34,030 nucleotides of DNA from Hyphomicrobiales bacterium (GCA_009377695.1 WHTP01000065.1:1-34030), one strand, 5' to 3'; positions 1 through 7,920 are shown, counted from the stretch's first letter. Numbers and translations are program-made. Notes: generated from the sequence alone by a model not told the origin.

Positions 1-22
1 AGAGAGAGCAGGATCATCAGGC

Positions 23-388
23 ATGCCCGAGCAGTTCGTCGGTAAACTTTCGGAATTCAAGGACGGTGACCGCCGCATCATTTTCGTCGGCGATAACGAA
101 ATCGGGGTTTTCCGGCACGACGGCAAATTTTACGCCTACAGCAATTACTGCCTGCACCAGGGCGGCCCCGCCTGCGAGGGCTTGACCATCGCGAAGGTTG
201 AAGAGCGGCTGCGGCCGGACAAGACCTCGGAAGGCCTCTTCTTCTCCGACACCGAGATGCATTTCGTCTGCCCGTGGCACGGCTACGAGTACGACATGAA
301 GACCGGCGAATGCGTATCGGATCGCAAGCTCAAGCTGCGCAGCTACAAGATCGTCGAAAAAGGGGACGAGGTTTATGTCGTCGCCTAA
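23..388 (+). CDS. Small Rieske [2Fe-2S] protein
   Basis: A 121-residue protein that is essentially one Rieske domain and probably a soluble cytoplasmic electron carrier; no signal peptide or membrane segment is seen. The cluster ligands are visible as C43-x-H45 (in NYCLHQGG) and C83-x2-H86 (in CPWHGYEYD). The 37 residues between H45 and C83 are about twice the usual 15-17 of ring-hydroxylating dioxygenase ferredoxins, so an extra loop (about residues 52-80) lies between the ligand pairs. The next gene starts inside its last codons (14-nt overlap) and an amidohydrolase follows, so the three probably form one operon. An AGGA stretch at about 10-13 precedes the ATG. No oxygenase alpha subunit lies in the window, so its redox partner is unknown. 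The Rieske call is secure; the role is not. Confidence 0.9.
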   Translation: MPEQFVGKLSEFKDGDRRIIFVGDNEIGVFRHDGKFYAYSNYCLHQGGPACEGLTIAKVEERLRPDKTSEGLFFSDTEMHFVCPWHGYEYDMKTGECVSDRKLKLRSYKIVEKGDEVYVVA

Positions 389-794
389 GCGCGCCGGTGC
401 GAAACCGGCGCCGAAATCTCAGTTTGCACCCAAGCCGGCTGCAAAGCCTGCCAGCAAGGCTGCGGCCAAACCAGCGGCGACTGAAGCTGCGGTCGTCAAG
501 GATACGGCCAACGGGTCGACCTCGCACGATGCGACCCGACTCGCCGCCGAGATCGAGAAGGCGCTGACCAGCGGCCAGCTCGATGCGCTGACGCCGCAGG
601 CGCTGCAGGCGCTGATGGGTGCGTGCTGCAAGACCTACGCGACCCGGGTCGAGGCGGGTGAAGACCTGCTTCCGCTCGGACAGCGCAATACGGTCAGTCC
701 GACCGAAGTGATGGTGACGGCGAGCGGGCTGTTGCGCGCCGCCAATCTGGCCGTGTTCGAGCTCGGCATGTGGCAGAGCTGGACCGGACGTTAA
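375..794 (+). CDS. Unknown Ala/Pro/Lys-rich protein, coupled to the Rieske gene
   Basis: A 139-residue protein I do not recognise. Residues 1-50 are low-complexity, rich in Ala, Pro and Lys and probably disordered. Residues about 52-139 look compact and helical, with two adjacent cysteines (ACCKTY, about 84-85) and a Trp-containing C-terminus. The ATG lies within the last codons of the Rieske gene in another frame (14-nt overlap), which implies translational coupling and argues that the gene is real. Codon use is GC-rich like its neighbours. There is no signal peptide. It may be an accessory or assembly partner of the Rieske protein or of the downstream amidohydrolase, but that rests on position only. 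Confidence 0.72.
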   Translation: MSSPKRAGAKPAPKSQFAPKPAAKPASKAAAKPAATEAAVVKDTANGSTSHDATRLAAEIEKALTSGQLDALTPQALQALMGACCKTYATRVEAGEDLLPLGQRNTVSPTEVMVTASGLLRAANLAVFELGMWQSWTGR

Positions 795-796
795 TT

Positions 797-846
797 GAGA
801 GCATGATCCCGAAGGCCGGAACCGGTTTCGGCAAGACCATACTGAA
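797..846. repeat. Degenerate intergenic palindromic repeat
   Basis: The gap between the unknown protein and the amidohydrolase starts with GAGCATGATCCCGAA and contains CCGGAACCGG, then a degenerate closing arm (GACCATACT). It resembles a widespread rhizobial intergenic repeat that opens with GAGCATGATC and closes with GATCATGCTC. Family membership is recalled knowledge; the right arm here is decayed. Confidence 0.4.
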
Positions 847-882
847 GCAAAGATAGAACGACGATACGATCGGAGACGAACC

Positions 883-2124
883 ATGGACCTCATCGCCGAC
901 CGCGGCCGACGCGTTACAGTCGAGGAGCTCAACACAACCCGCCTCCTGGCGCACGCGCGCAAGCAAGCGGTGCAGCGCAAGTTCGACGATATGCTGATCG
1001 TCGACGTGGACGCGCACCATTACGAGAACGAGCACATGTCCGAAATTCTCCCCTTCATGGAGAACGACGTGCTCAAGCAGATCACCATGGGCGGCCGCGC
1101 GACCAGTCGGCGCAGCATCCTGCCGTCGCAGGCCGGGTTCACCCAGGACATGGGCGGTCGCGTCACGCGCTATCCGATGCGCGGTTCGGAGAAGACCGAG
1201 CCGGGCAAGCATCGCGACATCCAGCTCGGCGAGCGCTGGATGGACGCCATGAGCGTCGACTACTCCTGCCTGTTTCCCACCGGCATGCTCAACATCGGCA
1301 TGCATCCGCAGAAGGAAATGGAAGTCGAGCTGTGCTGGGCCTACAACCGCTGGCTCACTGAGAAGGTGATGCCGGAATCGAACGGCCGTTTCTTCTCGAT
1401 GCTCTGCATCCCGTTCAGCGATCCCGAGGCGTCGCTGCGTCACGTCGAGACGTTCGGCGACCGCAAGGGCGTCGGCGGCTTCATGGTGACGACCGTGCGT
1501 CACCTGCAGGTCAACGATAACGCCTATATGAAGCTCTATCGCGCGATGGAAGAGCGCGGCCTCGTCCTCTCCTTCCACTCGGGCCCGAGCTGGTCGGAGC
1601 CGGTGTTCCGCGCCTGCAATCGCTTCCTCTCGGTGCATGCGCTCGGCTTCAGCTTCTACAACATCCTCCATTGCACCAACTGGGTGATCAACGGCATGGG
1701 TGAGCGCTTCCCCAAGCTGCCGGTGGTGTGGATCGAATCCGGCCTCGCCTGGGTGCCATTCCTGATGCAGCGGCTTGACCACGAATACATGATACGGCCG
1801 TCGGAAGCGCCGGTGCTCAAGAAGAAGCCCTCCGAATACATGCGCGACATGTATTACTCGTCGCAGCCGATGGAGATCCAGGACCGCGAGGCGATGGAAT
1901 GCACCTTCCGCATGATCAATGCGGAGACGCAACTCCTGTACTCCTCGGACTACCCGCACTGGGACTTCGACCTGCCCTCCACGATCTACGACCTGCCGTT
2001 CCTGTCGGAGAAGGCGAAGCACAACATCCTGGGCGGCACCGCGGCACGGCTGTTCAAGCTGCCGCCGCGCAACGAGGCGCAGAAGGCGAGCCTGCAGAAG
2101 TTCGGCAATCTCGTCGCGGCCTGA
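883..2124 (+). CDS. Amidohydrolase (Amidohydro_2 / ACMSD-like TIM barrel)
   Basis: A 413-residue cytoplasmic metal-dependent hydrolase or decarboxylase of the amidohydrolase-2 superfamily (relatives include ACMSD and gamma-resorcylate decarboxylase). The N-terminal metal motif reads DVDAHHYE (about residues 41-48) and the C-terminal acidic motif SSDYPHWDFD (about 351-360) matches the family's catalytic Asp segment. Further His residues expected of the barrel are present (SFHSGPSW; HALGFSFYN). The ATG at 883 follows GGAGA at a proper spacing, 88 nt after the preceding gene, and a strong terminator follows, so this is the last gene of the Rieske operon. The substrate cannot be read from sequence; small aromatic or heterocyclic acids are typical. 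Confidence 0.88.
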   Translation: MDLIADRGRRVTVEELNTTRLLAHARKQAVQRKFDDMLIVDVDAHHYENEHMSEILPFMENDVLKQITMGGRATSRRSILPSQAGFTQDMGGRVTRYPMRGSEKTEPGKHRDIQLGERWMDAMSVDYSCLFPTGMLNIGMHPQKEMEVELCWAYNRWLTEKVMPESNGRFFSMLCIPFSDPEASLRHVETFGDRKGVGGFMVTTVRHLQVNDNAYMKLYRAMEERGLVLSFHSGPSWSEPVFRACNRFLSVHALGFSFYNILHCTNWVINGMGERFPKLPVVWIESGLAWVPFLMQRLDHEYMIRPSEAPVLKKKPSEYMRDMYYSSQPMEIQDREAMECTFRMINAETQLLYSSDYPHWDFDLPSTIYDLPFLSEKAKHNILGGTAARLFKLPPRNEAQKASLQKFGNLVAA

Positions 2125-2164
2125 ACGACACAGGCATCAACGACATAACAAGGCGTCAAACAGG

Positions 2165-2200
2165 AACCGCCTCCCGGGAAACCGGGAGGCGGTTTTAATT
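2165..2200 (+). terminator. Intrinsic terminator after the amidohydrolase
   Basis: A perfect 13-bp stem (2165-2177 with 2182-2194) closed by a GAAA tetraloop and followed by TTAATTTT. It sits 41 nt after the stop codon and is the clearest Rho-independent terminator in the window. Confidence 0.92.
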
Positions 2201-2205
2201 TTGGG

Positions 2206-2281
2206 TATGTCCTGAGGTGGCCTCCTGCCGCCCTCATGCTGAGGAGCATCGCGCAGCGACGCGTCTCGAAGCATGGCCACA
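2206..2281. repeat. Intergenic palindromic repeat (R2-related)
   Basis: The stretch after the terminator contains TCCTGAGGTGG, then CTCATGCTGAGGAGC, GCGCAGCGACGCG and TCTCGAAGCATGG. These word pieces are shared with the larger R2 elements at 4476 and 29347 but arranged differently. It separates the amidohydrolase operon from the ArsR unit and no gene is seen in it. Confidence 0.5.
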
Positions 2282-2341
2282 GGCCGGGACCGCCCTCCGC
2301 CGGCATCTGCATCATTTTTATCCCCACCGGTCTCAAAGCAT

Positions 2342-2392
2342 TTGACAACCGGTTCTTCGAATGACAATATTCATCCAAATGGATGAATATTG
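2342..2392 (+). promoter_or_regulatory. ArsR promoter and overlapping palindromic operator
   Basis: A consensus -35 (TTGACA, 2342-2347) is followed after 17 bp by CAATAT (2365-2370). That hexamer lies inside a perfect inverted repeat: 12-nt arms 2365-2376 and 2381-2392 around AAAT, core ATTCATCC-AAAT-GGATGAAT. The palindrome abuts the ATG at 2393. A dimeric winged-helix repressor bound here would cover the -10 box and the start codon, so autorepression by the adjacent ArsR protein is the natural reading. The predicted transcript start (about 2377-2380) leaves a leader of only about 13-16 nt without a Shine-Dalgarno sequence. Confidence 0.8.
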
Positions 2393-2740
2393 ATGCCGAC
2401 ACCGCGCAGTGAGACCCTCGATCACACCCTGATCGCGCTGGCCGATCCGACCCGGCGGGCGATCCTGCGGCGGCTCGCTCGCGGCGAGGCGCGCATCACC
2501 GATCTCGCCGAGCCGTTCGCGATCTCGTTCAACTCGGTGTCCAAGCACATCAAGCTCTTGGAGCGCGCCGCTTTGATCAAGCGTCGCAAGGTCGGTCGCG
2601 AATACATCCTCCAATTCAAGCCGAAGCCGCTCGACGAGGTGCAGGCATGGATCGCCAAACAGCAGGCATTCTGGGCCGCCTCGCTCAAGGCCATCGACGA
2701 CATGTTGCGTGAGGAAGACGAAGGAAAGGTACGGAAATGA
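2393..2740 (+). CDS. ArsR-family winged-helix repressor
   Basis: A 115-residue DNA-binding regulator of the ArsR/SmtB fold. Residues about 8-85 form the winged helix: LADPTRRAILRRLARGE, then the recognition-helix region ISFNSVSKHIKLLERAALI and the wing RRKVGREYILQF. The metal-binding CxC motif of ArsR/SmtB sensors is absent, so it probably senses a ligand or partner other than a metal. I chose the ATG at 2393; a TTG at 2390 is in frame but lies in the operator palindrome. It ends in an ATGA overlap with the SRPBCC gene. ArsR plus AHSA1/SRPBCC pairs are a recurrent arrangement in which the second protein is thought to bind a small hydrophobic ligand. Autoregulation through the upstream palindrome is inferred. 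Confidence 0.9.
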   Translation: MPTPRSETLDHTLIALADPTRRAILRRLARGEARITDLAEPFAISFNSVSKHIKLLERAALIKRRKVGREYILQFKPKPLDEVQAWIAKQQAFWAASLKAIDDMLREEDEGKVRK

Positions 2741-3189
2741 CCGAGACACTCGCGACCGCCAAAGTCTCGCACCGCTTCTCCGCCGCGCCGGAGCGCGTGT
2801 ACGACGCCTGGCTCGATCCATCAAAGCTGCGCATCTGGATGAAGGCCGCGCTGATGGAGATGGGCCTGTCGGGCGACATCCGTCGCATCGAGGTGGACGC
2901 GCGCGTGGGCGGAACGTTCTTCTTCTCCGACATACGCGATGCCGGGGAGGCCAAACATTGGGGCACCTACCGCGTGCTCGACCGGCCGCGCAAGATCGAG
3001 TTCACCTGGATCGTTGACGAAAGCCAGAATGACGAACCGTCCGTGGTGACGATCACGATCGAGCCCGACGGCACAGGCTCAATCGTCACCATCGCGCACG
3101 AGAAGATTTGGGCGTCTTACGTCGAGAGGACCGAAATGGGCTGGTCGCGCATGCTGCGCGCGATCGATGCGATGTTGCAGGCACGATAG
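2737..3189 (+). CDS. SRPBCC / AHSA1-domain protein
   Basis: A 150-residue START-like (Activator-of-Hsp90-ATPase C-terminal type) protein. Typical family features are visible: VSHRFSAAPERVYDAWLDPSKLRIWM near the N-terminus, the IEVDARVGGTFFF strand, GTYRVLDRPRKIEFTW, and a C-terminal helix GWSRMLRAIDAML. It forms a hydrophobic cup but has no recognisable catalytic motif. The start codon overlaps the ArsR stop (ATGA) and AAGGAAAGG precedes it, so the two are translated from one message. Bacterial members are mostly uncharacterised, and a role in ligand or stress sensing with the ArsR partner is inference. Confidence 0.87.
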   Translation: MTETLATAKVSHRFSAAPERVYDAWLDPSKLRIWMKAALMEMGLSGDIRRIEVDARVGGTFFFSDIRDAGEAKHWGTYRVLDRPRKIEFTWIVDESQNDEPSVVTITIEPDGTGSIVTIAHEKIWASYVERTEMGWSRMLRAIDAMLQAR

Positions 3190-3337
3190 CCGCCGCCTGT
3201 TCGCCAGCGATCTGGCAGGTGCTCCAATAGTCTATCGGGGAACAACGCCATTTCCCCGCTCCGGAATCGCGACAGTGCAACCCACGCGACGTCAATGCGG
3301 ATGCCAGGTGGACATAGGACTCATTTCGCGTTGCTGC

Positions 3338-3463
3338 GCCCTCTCCCTGCAAGGGAGAGGGCTGCACGCAATTTTCCACGGAAGGAATGGGAGAGGTCCT
3401 AGACCCTCACCCAACCGGACTTATTGGTTCGTTGTCATGCCCTCTCCCTTGCAGGGAGAGGGC
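3338..3463. repeat. R1 repeat pair
   Basis: Two short perfect hairpins, GCCCTCTCCCT / AGGGAGAGGGC, at 3338-3362 and 3439-3463 flank about 75 nt that include TGGGAGAGG and CCTCACCC. They lie between the converging SRPBCC and extradiol-dioxygenase genes. No U-tract follows, so they are repeats rather than classical terminators. The rest of 3190-3481 holds no gene I can support. Confidence 0.75.
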
Positions 3464-3481
3464 GCAATAACAGCCGCAGTC

Positions 3482-4435
3482 CTACCGCCCCAGCGTCTGC
3501 GCCATGATCTCTTCGCAGCGCTTGCCGGCTTCCGGATCGGCGACGGACAAGTCGCCGGACGCGGCGGCCTTGAAGCGATTGGACGGCATGCCGGCCATGC
3601 CCCAGCGGCATGGGCGCATCGGGAAATTGCGCCAGTACTCCGCGTCGTGTGGCTGGTAGGTCGCCTCGTCCACCTGCTCGACCTCGGCGGTGTACTCGAC
3701 CACGAAGCCGTTGGGATCGATGAAATAGCTGAACACGTTGTCGCCGGGACCGTGCCGGCCGACGCCCCACTCCACGTTGAAGCCATGCTTCTTCATCCGC
3801 CCGGCACCGCGCATCAGCCCGTCGATGCTGCCGACCTCGTAGGCCATGTGGTTGAGCGTCGGCCCGTTGCCGCGCGCCATCGCGATCGAGTGATGGTCGG
3901 CGCTGCAGCGCACGAACTCCATCATGTCGGTCTTGTCGGAGAGCTTGAAGCCGAGCGTGTCGATGAAGAACGACGTCTGCTGGTCGATCTTGGCGCTGTT
4001 GAGCACCACGTGCGAAAGCTTGTTCGGCACCGAGCTGTCGTTGTTGGTGGTCTGGTGCCTCGCCACGTCGGAGGCGATGTTGAGCGTGTGCCCCTCGGGC
4101 GTCTTGAACTGGAAGCCATAGCCGCCGCCGGAGCTACGCGGGAGTTCCTTCGGCGCCGTCGTCAAGGCGACGCCCGCCGCGATGGCACGCGCATGCAGCG
4201 CGTCGACCGCTTCGCGGTTCACCGCGGCGAAGTGCACGCCCAGGAGAGCGGCGGTGGGGCGTTCACGCAAGGTGACCGCATGGTGCTCGGTGCCGTTGCC
4301 GCGCAGGTGGATGGTCTCGCCATCCGCCACCACCGGCTCGAGACCCCAGACCCGGCTGTAGAAGGCCGCCGACTGGGTGAGATCGGTGACGCCCAATTCA
4401 ATGCTGCGCAGTCCGGTGATGCGTGCGTTGTTCAT
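3482..4435 (-). CDS. Two-domain VOC protein, extradiol dioxygenase-like
   Basis: A 317-residue protein with two vicinal-oxygen-chelate modules (about 8-122 and 138-255), the layout of type I extradiol ring-cleavage dioxygenases. The usual 2-His-1-Glu metal site can be placed as H142 (LSHVVLN), H196 (LNHMAYE) and E247 (FVVEYTAE). The stretch GRHGPGDNVFSYFIDPNG resembles the extradiol signature. The start at 4435 is chosen because GGAGAGG lies just upstream; an upstream in-frame extension runs into a repeat. It is the last gene on the minus strand after the ABC importer, 205 nt beyond the ATPase, with an R2 repeat between, so co-transcription is uncertain. The substrate is presumably a catechol-like compound; glyoxalase-type activity is the alternative. 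Confidence 0.85.
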   Translation of the reverse strand: MNNARITGLRSIELGVTDLTQSAAFYSRVWGLEPVVADGETIHLRGNGTEHHAVTLRERPTAALLGVHFAAVNREAVDALHARAIAAGVALTTAPKELPRSSGGGYGFQFKTPEGHTLNIASDVARHQTTNNDSSVPNKLSHVVLNSAKIDQQTSFFIDTLGFKLSDKTDMMEFVRCSADHHSIAMARGNGPTLNHMAYEVGSIDGLMRGAGRMKKHGFNVEWGVGRHGPGDNVFSYFIDPNGFVVEYTAEVEQVDEATYQPHDAEYWRNFPMRPCRWGMAGMPSNRFKAAASGDLSVADPEAGKRCEEIMAQTLGR

Positions 4436-4475
4436 GATTCTGCCTCTCCAATCCTTCCACAAGCATAACTTATCA

Positions 4476-4579
4476 CCGTCATCCTGAGGTGGCCGCCGTA
4501 GGCGGCCCTCGAAGGGCGACGGCCCCGGGCCGCGCATCCTTCGAGGCCCTCGCTACGCTCGGGCGCCTCAGGATGACGG
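4476..4579. repeat. R2 palindromic element
   Basis: A 104-nt element with perfect 14-nt terminal inverted repeats (CCGTCATCCTGAGG at 4476 and its complement at 4566-4579). Internal hairpins include GGCCGCC-gta-GGCGGCC and CTCGAAGG...CCTTCGAG. A second copy is at 29347-29470. It lies between the ABC ATPase and the VOC gene. No gene is seen in 4436-4640. Confidence 0.82.
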
Positions 4580-4640
4580 GGACAGAATTCGCTCGCGGCT
4601 AGAGTTAGCAGATCAGCGGCCGTGCCGCTATCGCCCAGCA

Positions 4641-5744
4641 TCACGACGGCAGCGCCACACATTTTTGCGGTGAAACCCCGAGGTGGACGGCCTGACCGAC
4701 CTGGAATTCCGCCTCGGGCTTCGAGCGGATGCGGATTTCGCCGTCGCCGGCATCGACGAGATAGTCGACCACCTCGCCCAGGAACACCCGGTGCAGGATC
4801 TTGCCGGTGATTGCGTTGAGGCCCTCACCGGGCGGCTTGTCGGACAGGACGAAATCCTCGGGCCGGGCGCTGACCAACACGTCCTGACCGGGCGAGACCA
4901 TCTGCCCAAAAATGCAGCCGAACGAACCATGGCGGGTTTCGACCACGGCGACGCGTTCGGCCGCGCGCACGTCCTTGACCTTGCCCTTCAAGAAGTTGGC
5001 GGAGCCGATGAAGTCCGCGACGAACTGGCTCTTGGGCTGCCGGTAGATTTCCTGGGGCGTTCCGCGCTGGATGATCTTGCCGAAATTGAACACGACGATC
5101 TCATCCGACAACGCGAGCGCCTCGGACTGGTCGTGGGTGACATAGACCGTCGTGATGGCGAGACGTTTCTGAAGCAGCTTGAGCTCGACCCGCATCTGCT
5201 CGCGCAGCTTGGCGTCGAGATTGGACAGGGGCTCGTCGAGCAACAGGATTTGCGGCTCCCGCACCAGCCCGCGGGCAAACGCCAGCCGCTGCTGCTGGCC
5301 ACCGGAGAGTTGCGTCGCGGGCCGCGTTTCGTATCCGCTCATGCGCACCATTTCGAGCGCGCGCAGCACCTTTTCCTTCACGTCGGCGGCGGAATATTTG
5401 CGGTCGCGCGCCACCCGCAGCGGAAAGGCGACGTTCTCGAACACCGTCATGTGCGGCCAGATCGCGTAGGACTGGAACACCATACCGATGCCGCGGTCGC
5501 TCGGCGGCACGAAGATGCCGCGCGCGGTGTCGCATACGGTCTGGCCGGCAATGACGATCCTGCCGGCCTCCGGCCGCTCGAGCCCGGCGAGGCAGCGCAG
5601 CGTGGTGGTCTTGCCACAGCCGGACGGGCCAAGCAGCGTGATGAGCTTGCCGTCACCGATACCAAGATTGATCCCGTCGACGGCGTTCACCACCACGTTG
5701 CCGGGCGCAACAAAGGTCTTCCTGAGATTCTCGATCGCGAACAT
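4641..5744 (-). CDS. ABC importer ATPase (PotA/FbpC type)
   Basis: A 367-residue ATP-binding subunit. Visible motifs are Walker A GPSGCGKT (39-46), Q-loop Q91, signature LSGGQQQR (146-153), Walker B ILLLDEP (166-172), D-loop and H-loop H204 (VTHDQSEAL). After about residue 235 a C-terminal TOBE-type domain follows (VSARPEDFVL...GEVVDYLVD), as in iron(III), polyamine and phosphonate importers of the CUT1/FbpC-like class. It would energise the double permease encoded upstream on the same strand. The 230-nt gap to that permease is occupied by an R1 repeat. The substrate cannot be deduced from the ATPase. Confidence 0.94.
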   Translation of the reverse strand: MFAIENLRKTFVAPGNVVVNAVDGINLGIGDGKLITLLGPSGCGKTTTLRCLAGLERPEAGRIVIAGQTVCDTARGIFVPPSDRGIGMVFQSYAIWPHMTVFENVAFPLRVARDRKYSAADVKEKVLRALEMVRMSGYETRPATQLSGGQQQRLAFARGLVREPQILLLDEPLSNLDAKLREQMRVELKLLQKRLAITTVYVTHDQSEALALSDEIVVFNFGKIIQRGTPQEIYRQPKSQFVADFIGSANFLKGKVKDVRAAERVAVVETRHGSFGCIFGQMVSPGQDVLVSARPEDFVLSDKPPGEGLNAITGKILHRVFLGEVVDYLVDAGDGEIRIRSKPEAEFQVGQAVHLGVSPQKCVALPS

Positions 5745-5825
5745 GGACGGGTGATCCCTTACGTCGGCGTTGTCTCGCTGGTGGCAACGAATTCGTTACT
5801 GTTGCAAAGGCTCGTGCCACAACGT

Positions 5826-5935
5826 CCCCTCCCCCGCTTGCGGGGGAGGGATAGGGAGGGGGCCAACAACAAGCAGCGTCGTGCAACGCATACCCTCTCC
5901 CCACCCCTCTCCCGCAAGCGGGAGAGGGAGCAGAT
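5826..5935. repeat. R1 repeat inside the ABC operon
   Basis: Two hairpins, CCCTCCCCCGC-tt-GCGGGGGAGGG (5827-5850) and CCCTCTCCCGC-aa-GCGGGAGAGGG (5905-5928), are joined by about 55 nt that contain GGGAGGGGG and CCCTCTCCCC. The arrangement matches 32145-32286. It occupies the intergenic space between the permease stop and the ATPase start. Confidence 0.8.
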
Positions 5936-5974
5936 CACATTCGCTGCACCACTGAATCCGACATCCGCCATCAT

Positions 5975-7762
5975 CTATTGCCCCGCGGCTTGCGCCTTGG
6001 CCGCGGCCGCCTCACTGCGGCGTTGCACTCTCAACTCCAGCCAGCGCAAGCCGGCAACGATCATGATGAGCGGAATGATCTGGATGACGCCGAGCGCGGA
6101 GACCGCGCCGTAGCTGCCGCCCTCCTCCCACATGGTCAGGCTGATGGTGCCAAGCACATGCGTGCCCGGACCGACCAGGAACACCGATGCGCCGAGCTCT
6201 CGCACCGCCAGCACGAAGATGTAGATCCAGGCCGCGAGCAGCACCGGCGCGAGCAGCGGCAGCAGGATTCGAAAGAATATCTGCCGCATTCGCGCACCCG
6301 AGACTTCAGCAACCTCCTCGAGCTCCTTGTGGATTTGCGTGAGCCCGCCCGAGGTGAAGCGCATGCCATAGGGCAGATAGAGCGTGACGTAGGCGATGAG
6401 CAGGATCCAGATCGTGTTGTAGACCGGGATCGGCAGCATCAGGTAGGCGAACAGGATCGCCGCACCGACGATGACATGCGGCATGGCGATCGGCGTGAAG
6501 GCGATCGAATCGAGCAGCCATCCCGATTTCGGCGCCGCCCGCAACGCGATCCATGCCATCACGAAGGTGAGCGCGACAACGATGGTCGCCGCCATCGCGG
6601 CCAGCGACACGCTGGTCTTCACCGCATCGAGGAAGATCGGATATCGCAGGATGAACTCGTAGTTCTCCCAGGTTGCGGGCGAGCCCGAGCCGATGAAGGG
6701 CTGCGCCAGATTGCGGAAGAACGATTGCCACACCAACGTAAGCAGCGGCAGGCCGAGCGCGAGCAGGAACATGAACAGCACGCCGATCGCCACCGGCCAG
6801 CGCCATTTTCGCAGCTTGATGCGGGTGGGCATGTAGCCCTTGCCGGTGATGGTCGCGAAGGCTTCGGCGTTGCGGGTCGCGCGCCGATAAAAGATCACGG
6901 CGACGACGCAGATCAGAAGCAGCGTCATGCCGAGCGCGCTGGAAATCCCGAACTCGGGCGGCGCGTTCTGGGTGGCGGCCTGAATCTCGGTGGTGAAGAC
7001 GTCGATGCGTGCCGGTCGGCCGATCAACCGCGGCACCTCGTAGGAGGACATGCCGAGCATGAACAGCAGCAACATGGTTGAGAGGATCGCCGGGCGAAGC
7101 AGCGGCAGCGTGATCTTCGGCATCACCTGCCAGTAGCGCGCGCCTGACACCAGCGCGGCCTCTTCAAGGCGGACATCGAGGACCCGCAGCGCCGGTCCGA
7201 GTGCGAGATAAGCCAGCGGGAAGTAATGGCTCGCGAGCGCCCAGATCATGCCGCCCATGGAATAGATGCTGAACGGCCCTTCGCTGAGCCCGAACCAGTT
7301 TTTCATCAGCGCATTGACCCAGCCGATATTCGGGCTGAGCACGAAAATCCAGGCCATTGCCGTCAGCAGGCCGGGGATCGCGAAGGAGAGAAGCGCCAGC
7401 GAATGGAACAGCGGGCCGAGCGGCGCGTCGGTGCGCTCCACCACGAAGGCGACAAACCCGCCCATCAGCAGCGTCAGCACGGCCGTGCCGGCGGCGAAGA
7501 TGAGGGAATTCCCAAACAGCCGGACGATGTGCCAGCTCGAATAGGCCTGGACGAAATTCGAGAGCGACGCCGGCCCGGGTCCGAAGCCGGTGTCCTCGGT
7601 GAAAGCGGTGTAGAACAGCGCCGCCAGCGGCACGAAGACCAGCCAGCCGGCAATCAGCACGCAGGCGATGAGCGCAAGATTGCGTGGTCGGATCAGCGCG
7701 GCGAAGGCGCGCGCGAGCGCGCCGCCGTTGCTATTGGATTCCATAGGTGCCGCGAGAGTCAC
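5975..7762 (-). CDS. ABC importer double permease (FbpB type)
   Basis: A 595-residue inner-membrane protein made of two fused permease halves, each with about six hydrophobic helices. Each half carries the cytoplasmic EAA loop that docks on the ATPase: residues about 200-223 (LEEAALVSGARYWQVMPKI, then LPLLRP) and about 480-503 (LEEVAEVSGARMRQIFFRI, then LLPLL). FbpB-type iron(III) permeases have this fused layout. I chose the GTG at 7762 because AGGAGG sits 7 nt upstream; the ATG at 7744 is 25 nt from that site, and a longer extension to 8203 would overlap the binding-protein gene. The order binding protein, permease, ATPase on the minus strand gives a complete importer. Substrate unknown; ferric chelates and small organic compounds are both possible. 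Confidence 0.92.
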   Translation of the reverse strand: MTLAAPMESNSNGGALARAFAALIRPRNLALIACVLIAGWLVFVPLAALFYTAFTEDTGFGPGPASLSNFVQAYSSWHIVRLFGNSLIFAAGTAVLTLLMGGFVAFVVERTDAPLGPLFHSLALLSFAIPGLLTAMAWIFVLSPNIGWVNALMKNWFGLSEGPFSIYSMGGMIWALASHYFPLAYLALGPALRVLDVRLEEAALVSGARYWQVMPKITLPLLRPAILSTMLLLFMLGMSSYEVPRLIGRPARIDVFTTEIQAATQNAPPEFGISSALGMTLLLICVVAVIFYRRATRNAEAFATITGKGYMPTRIKLRKWRWPVAIGVLFMFLLALGLPLLTLVWQSFFRNLAQPFIGSGSPATWENYEFILRYPIFLDAVKTSVSLAAMAATIVVALTFVMAWIALRAAPKSGWLLDSIAFTPIAMPHVIVGAAILFAYLMLPIPVYNTIWILLIAYVTLYLPYGMRFTSGGLTQIHKELEEVAEVSGARMRQIFFRILLPLLAPVLLAAWIYIFVLAVRELGASVFLVGPGTHVLGTISLTMWEEGGSYGAVSALGVIQIIPLIMIVAGLRWLELRVQRRSEAAAAKAQAAGQ

Positions 7763-7787
7763 CTGTTTTCCTCCTAGACAACCTACC

Positions 7788-7915
7788 GTGTCCCGGGCGC
7801 AGCGCAGCACGAAGTGATGCGCTGCAGAACCGGGACCCCGGTCTCTTTTCACAAAACCGGGATCCCGGATCAGCGGTGCATCGCCGCGCGCTGCACCGCG
7901 TCCGGGATACGAGAC
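7788..7915. repeat. R3 repeat
   Basis: Between the permease start and the binding-protein stop. It opens with GTGTCCCGGGCGC and closes with GCGTCCGGGATACGAGA, with internal palindromic words (CCGGGACCCCGG; CCGGGATCCCGG). A cleaner copy with perfect 12-nt ends is at 27600-27710. Confidence 0.72.
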
Positions 7916-7920
7916 TCTCC

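Noticed and set aside
694-2022. 442-residue open frame on the minus strand
   Set aside because: It is antisense to the well-supported amidohydrolase; the His/Arg/Glu-rich composition is what GC-rich codon bias produces opposite a real gene.
3338-3463. R1 hairpins as ordinary intrinsic terminators
   Set aside because: The stems are strong but no U-tract follows on either strand, and the same units recur inside an operon, so they are listed as repeats.
4683-6113. 476-residue open frame on the plus strand
   Set aside because: Antisense to the ABC ATPase, and it runs through an R1 repeat; no domain is recognisable.
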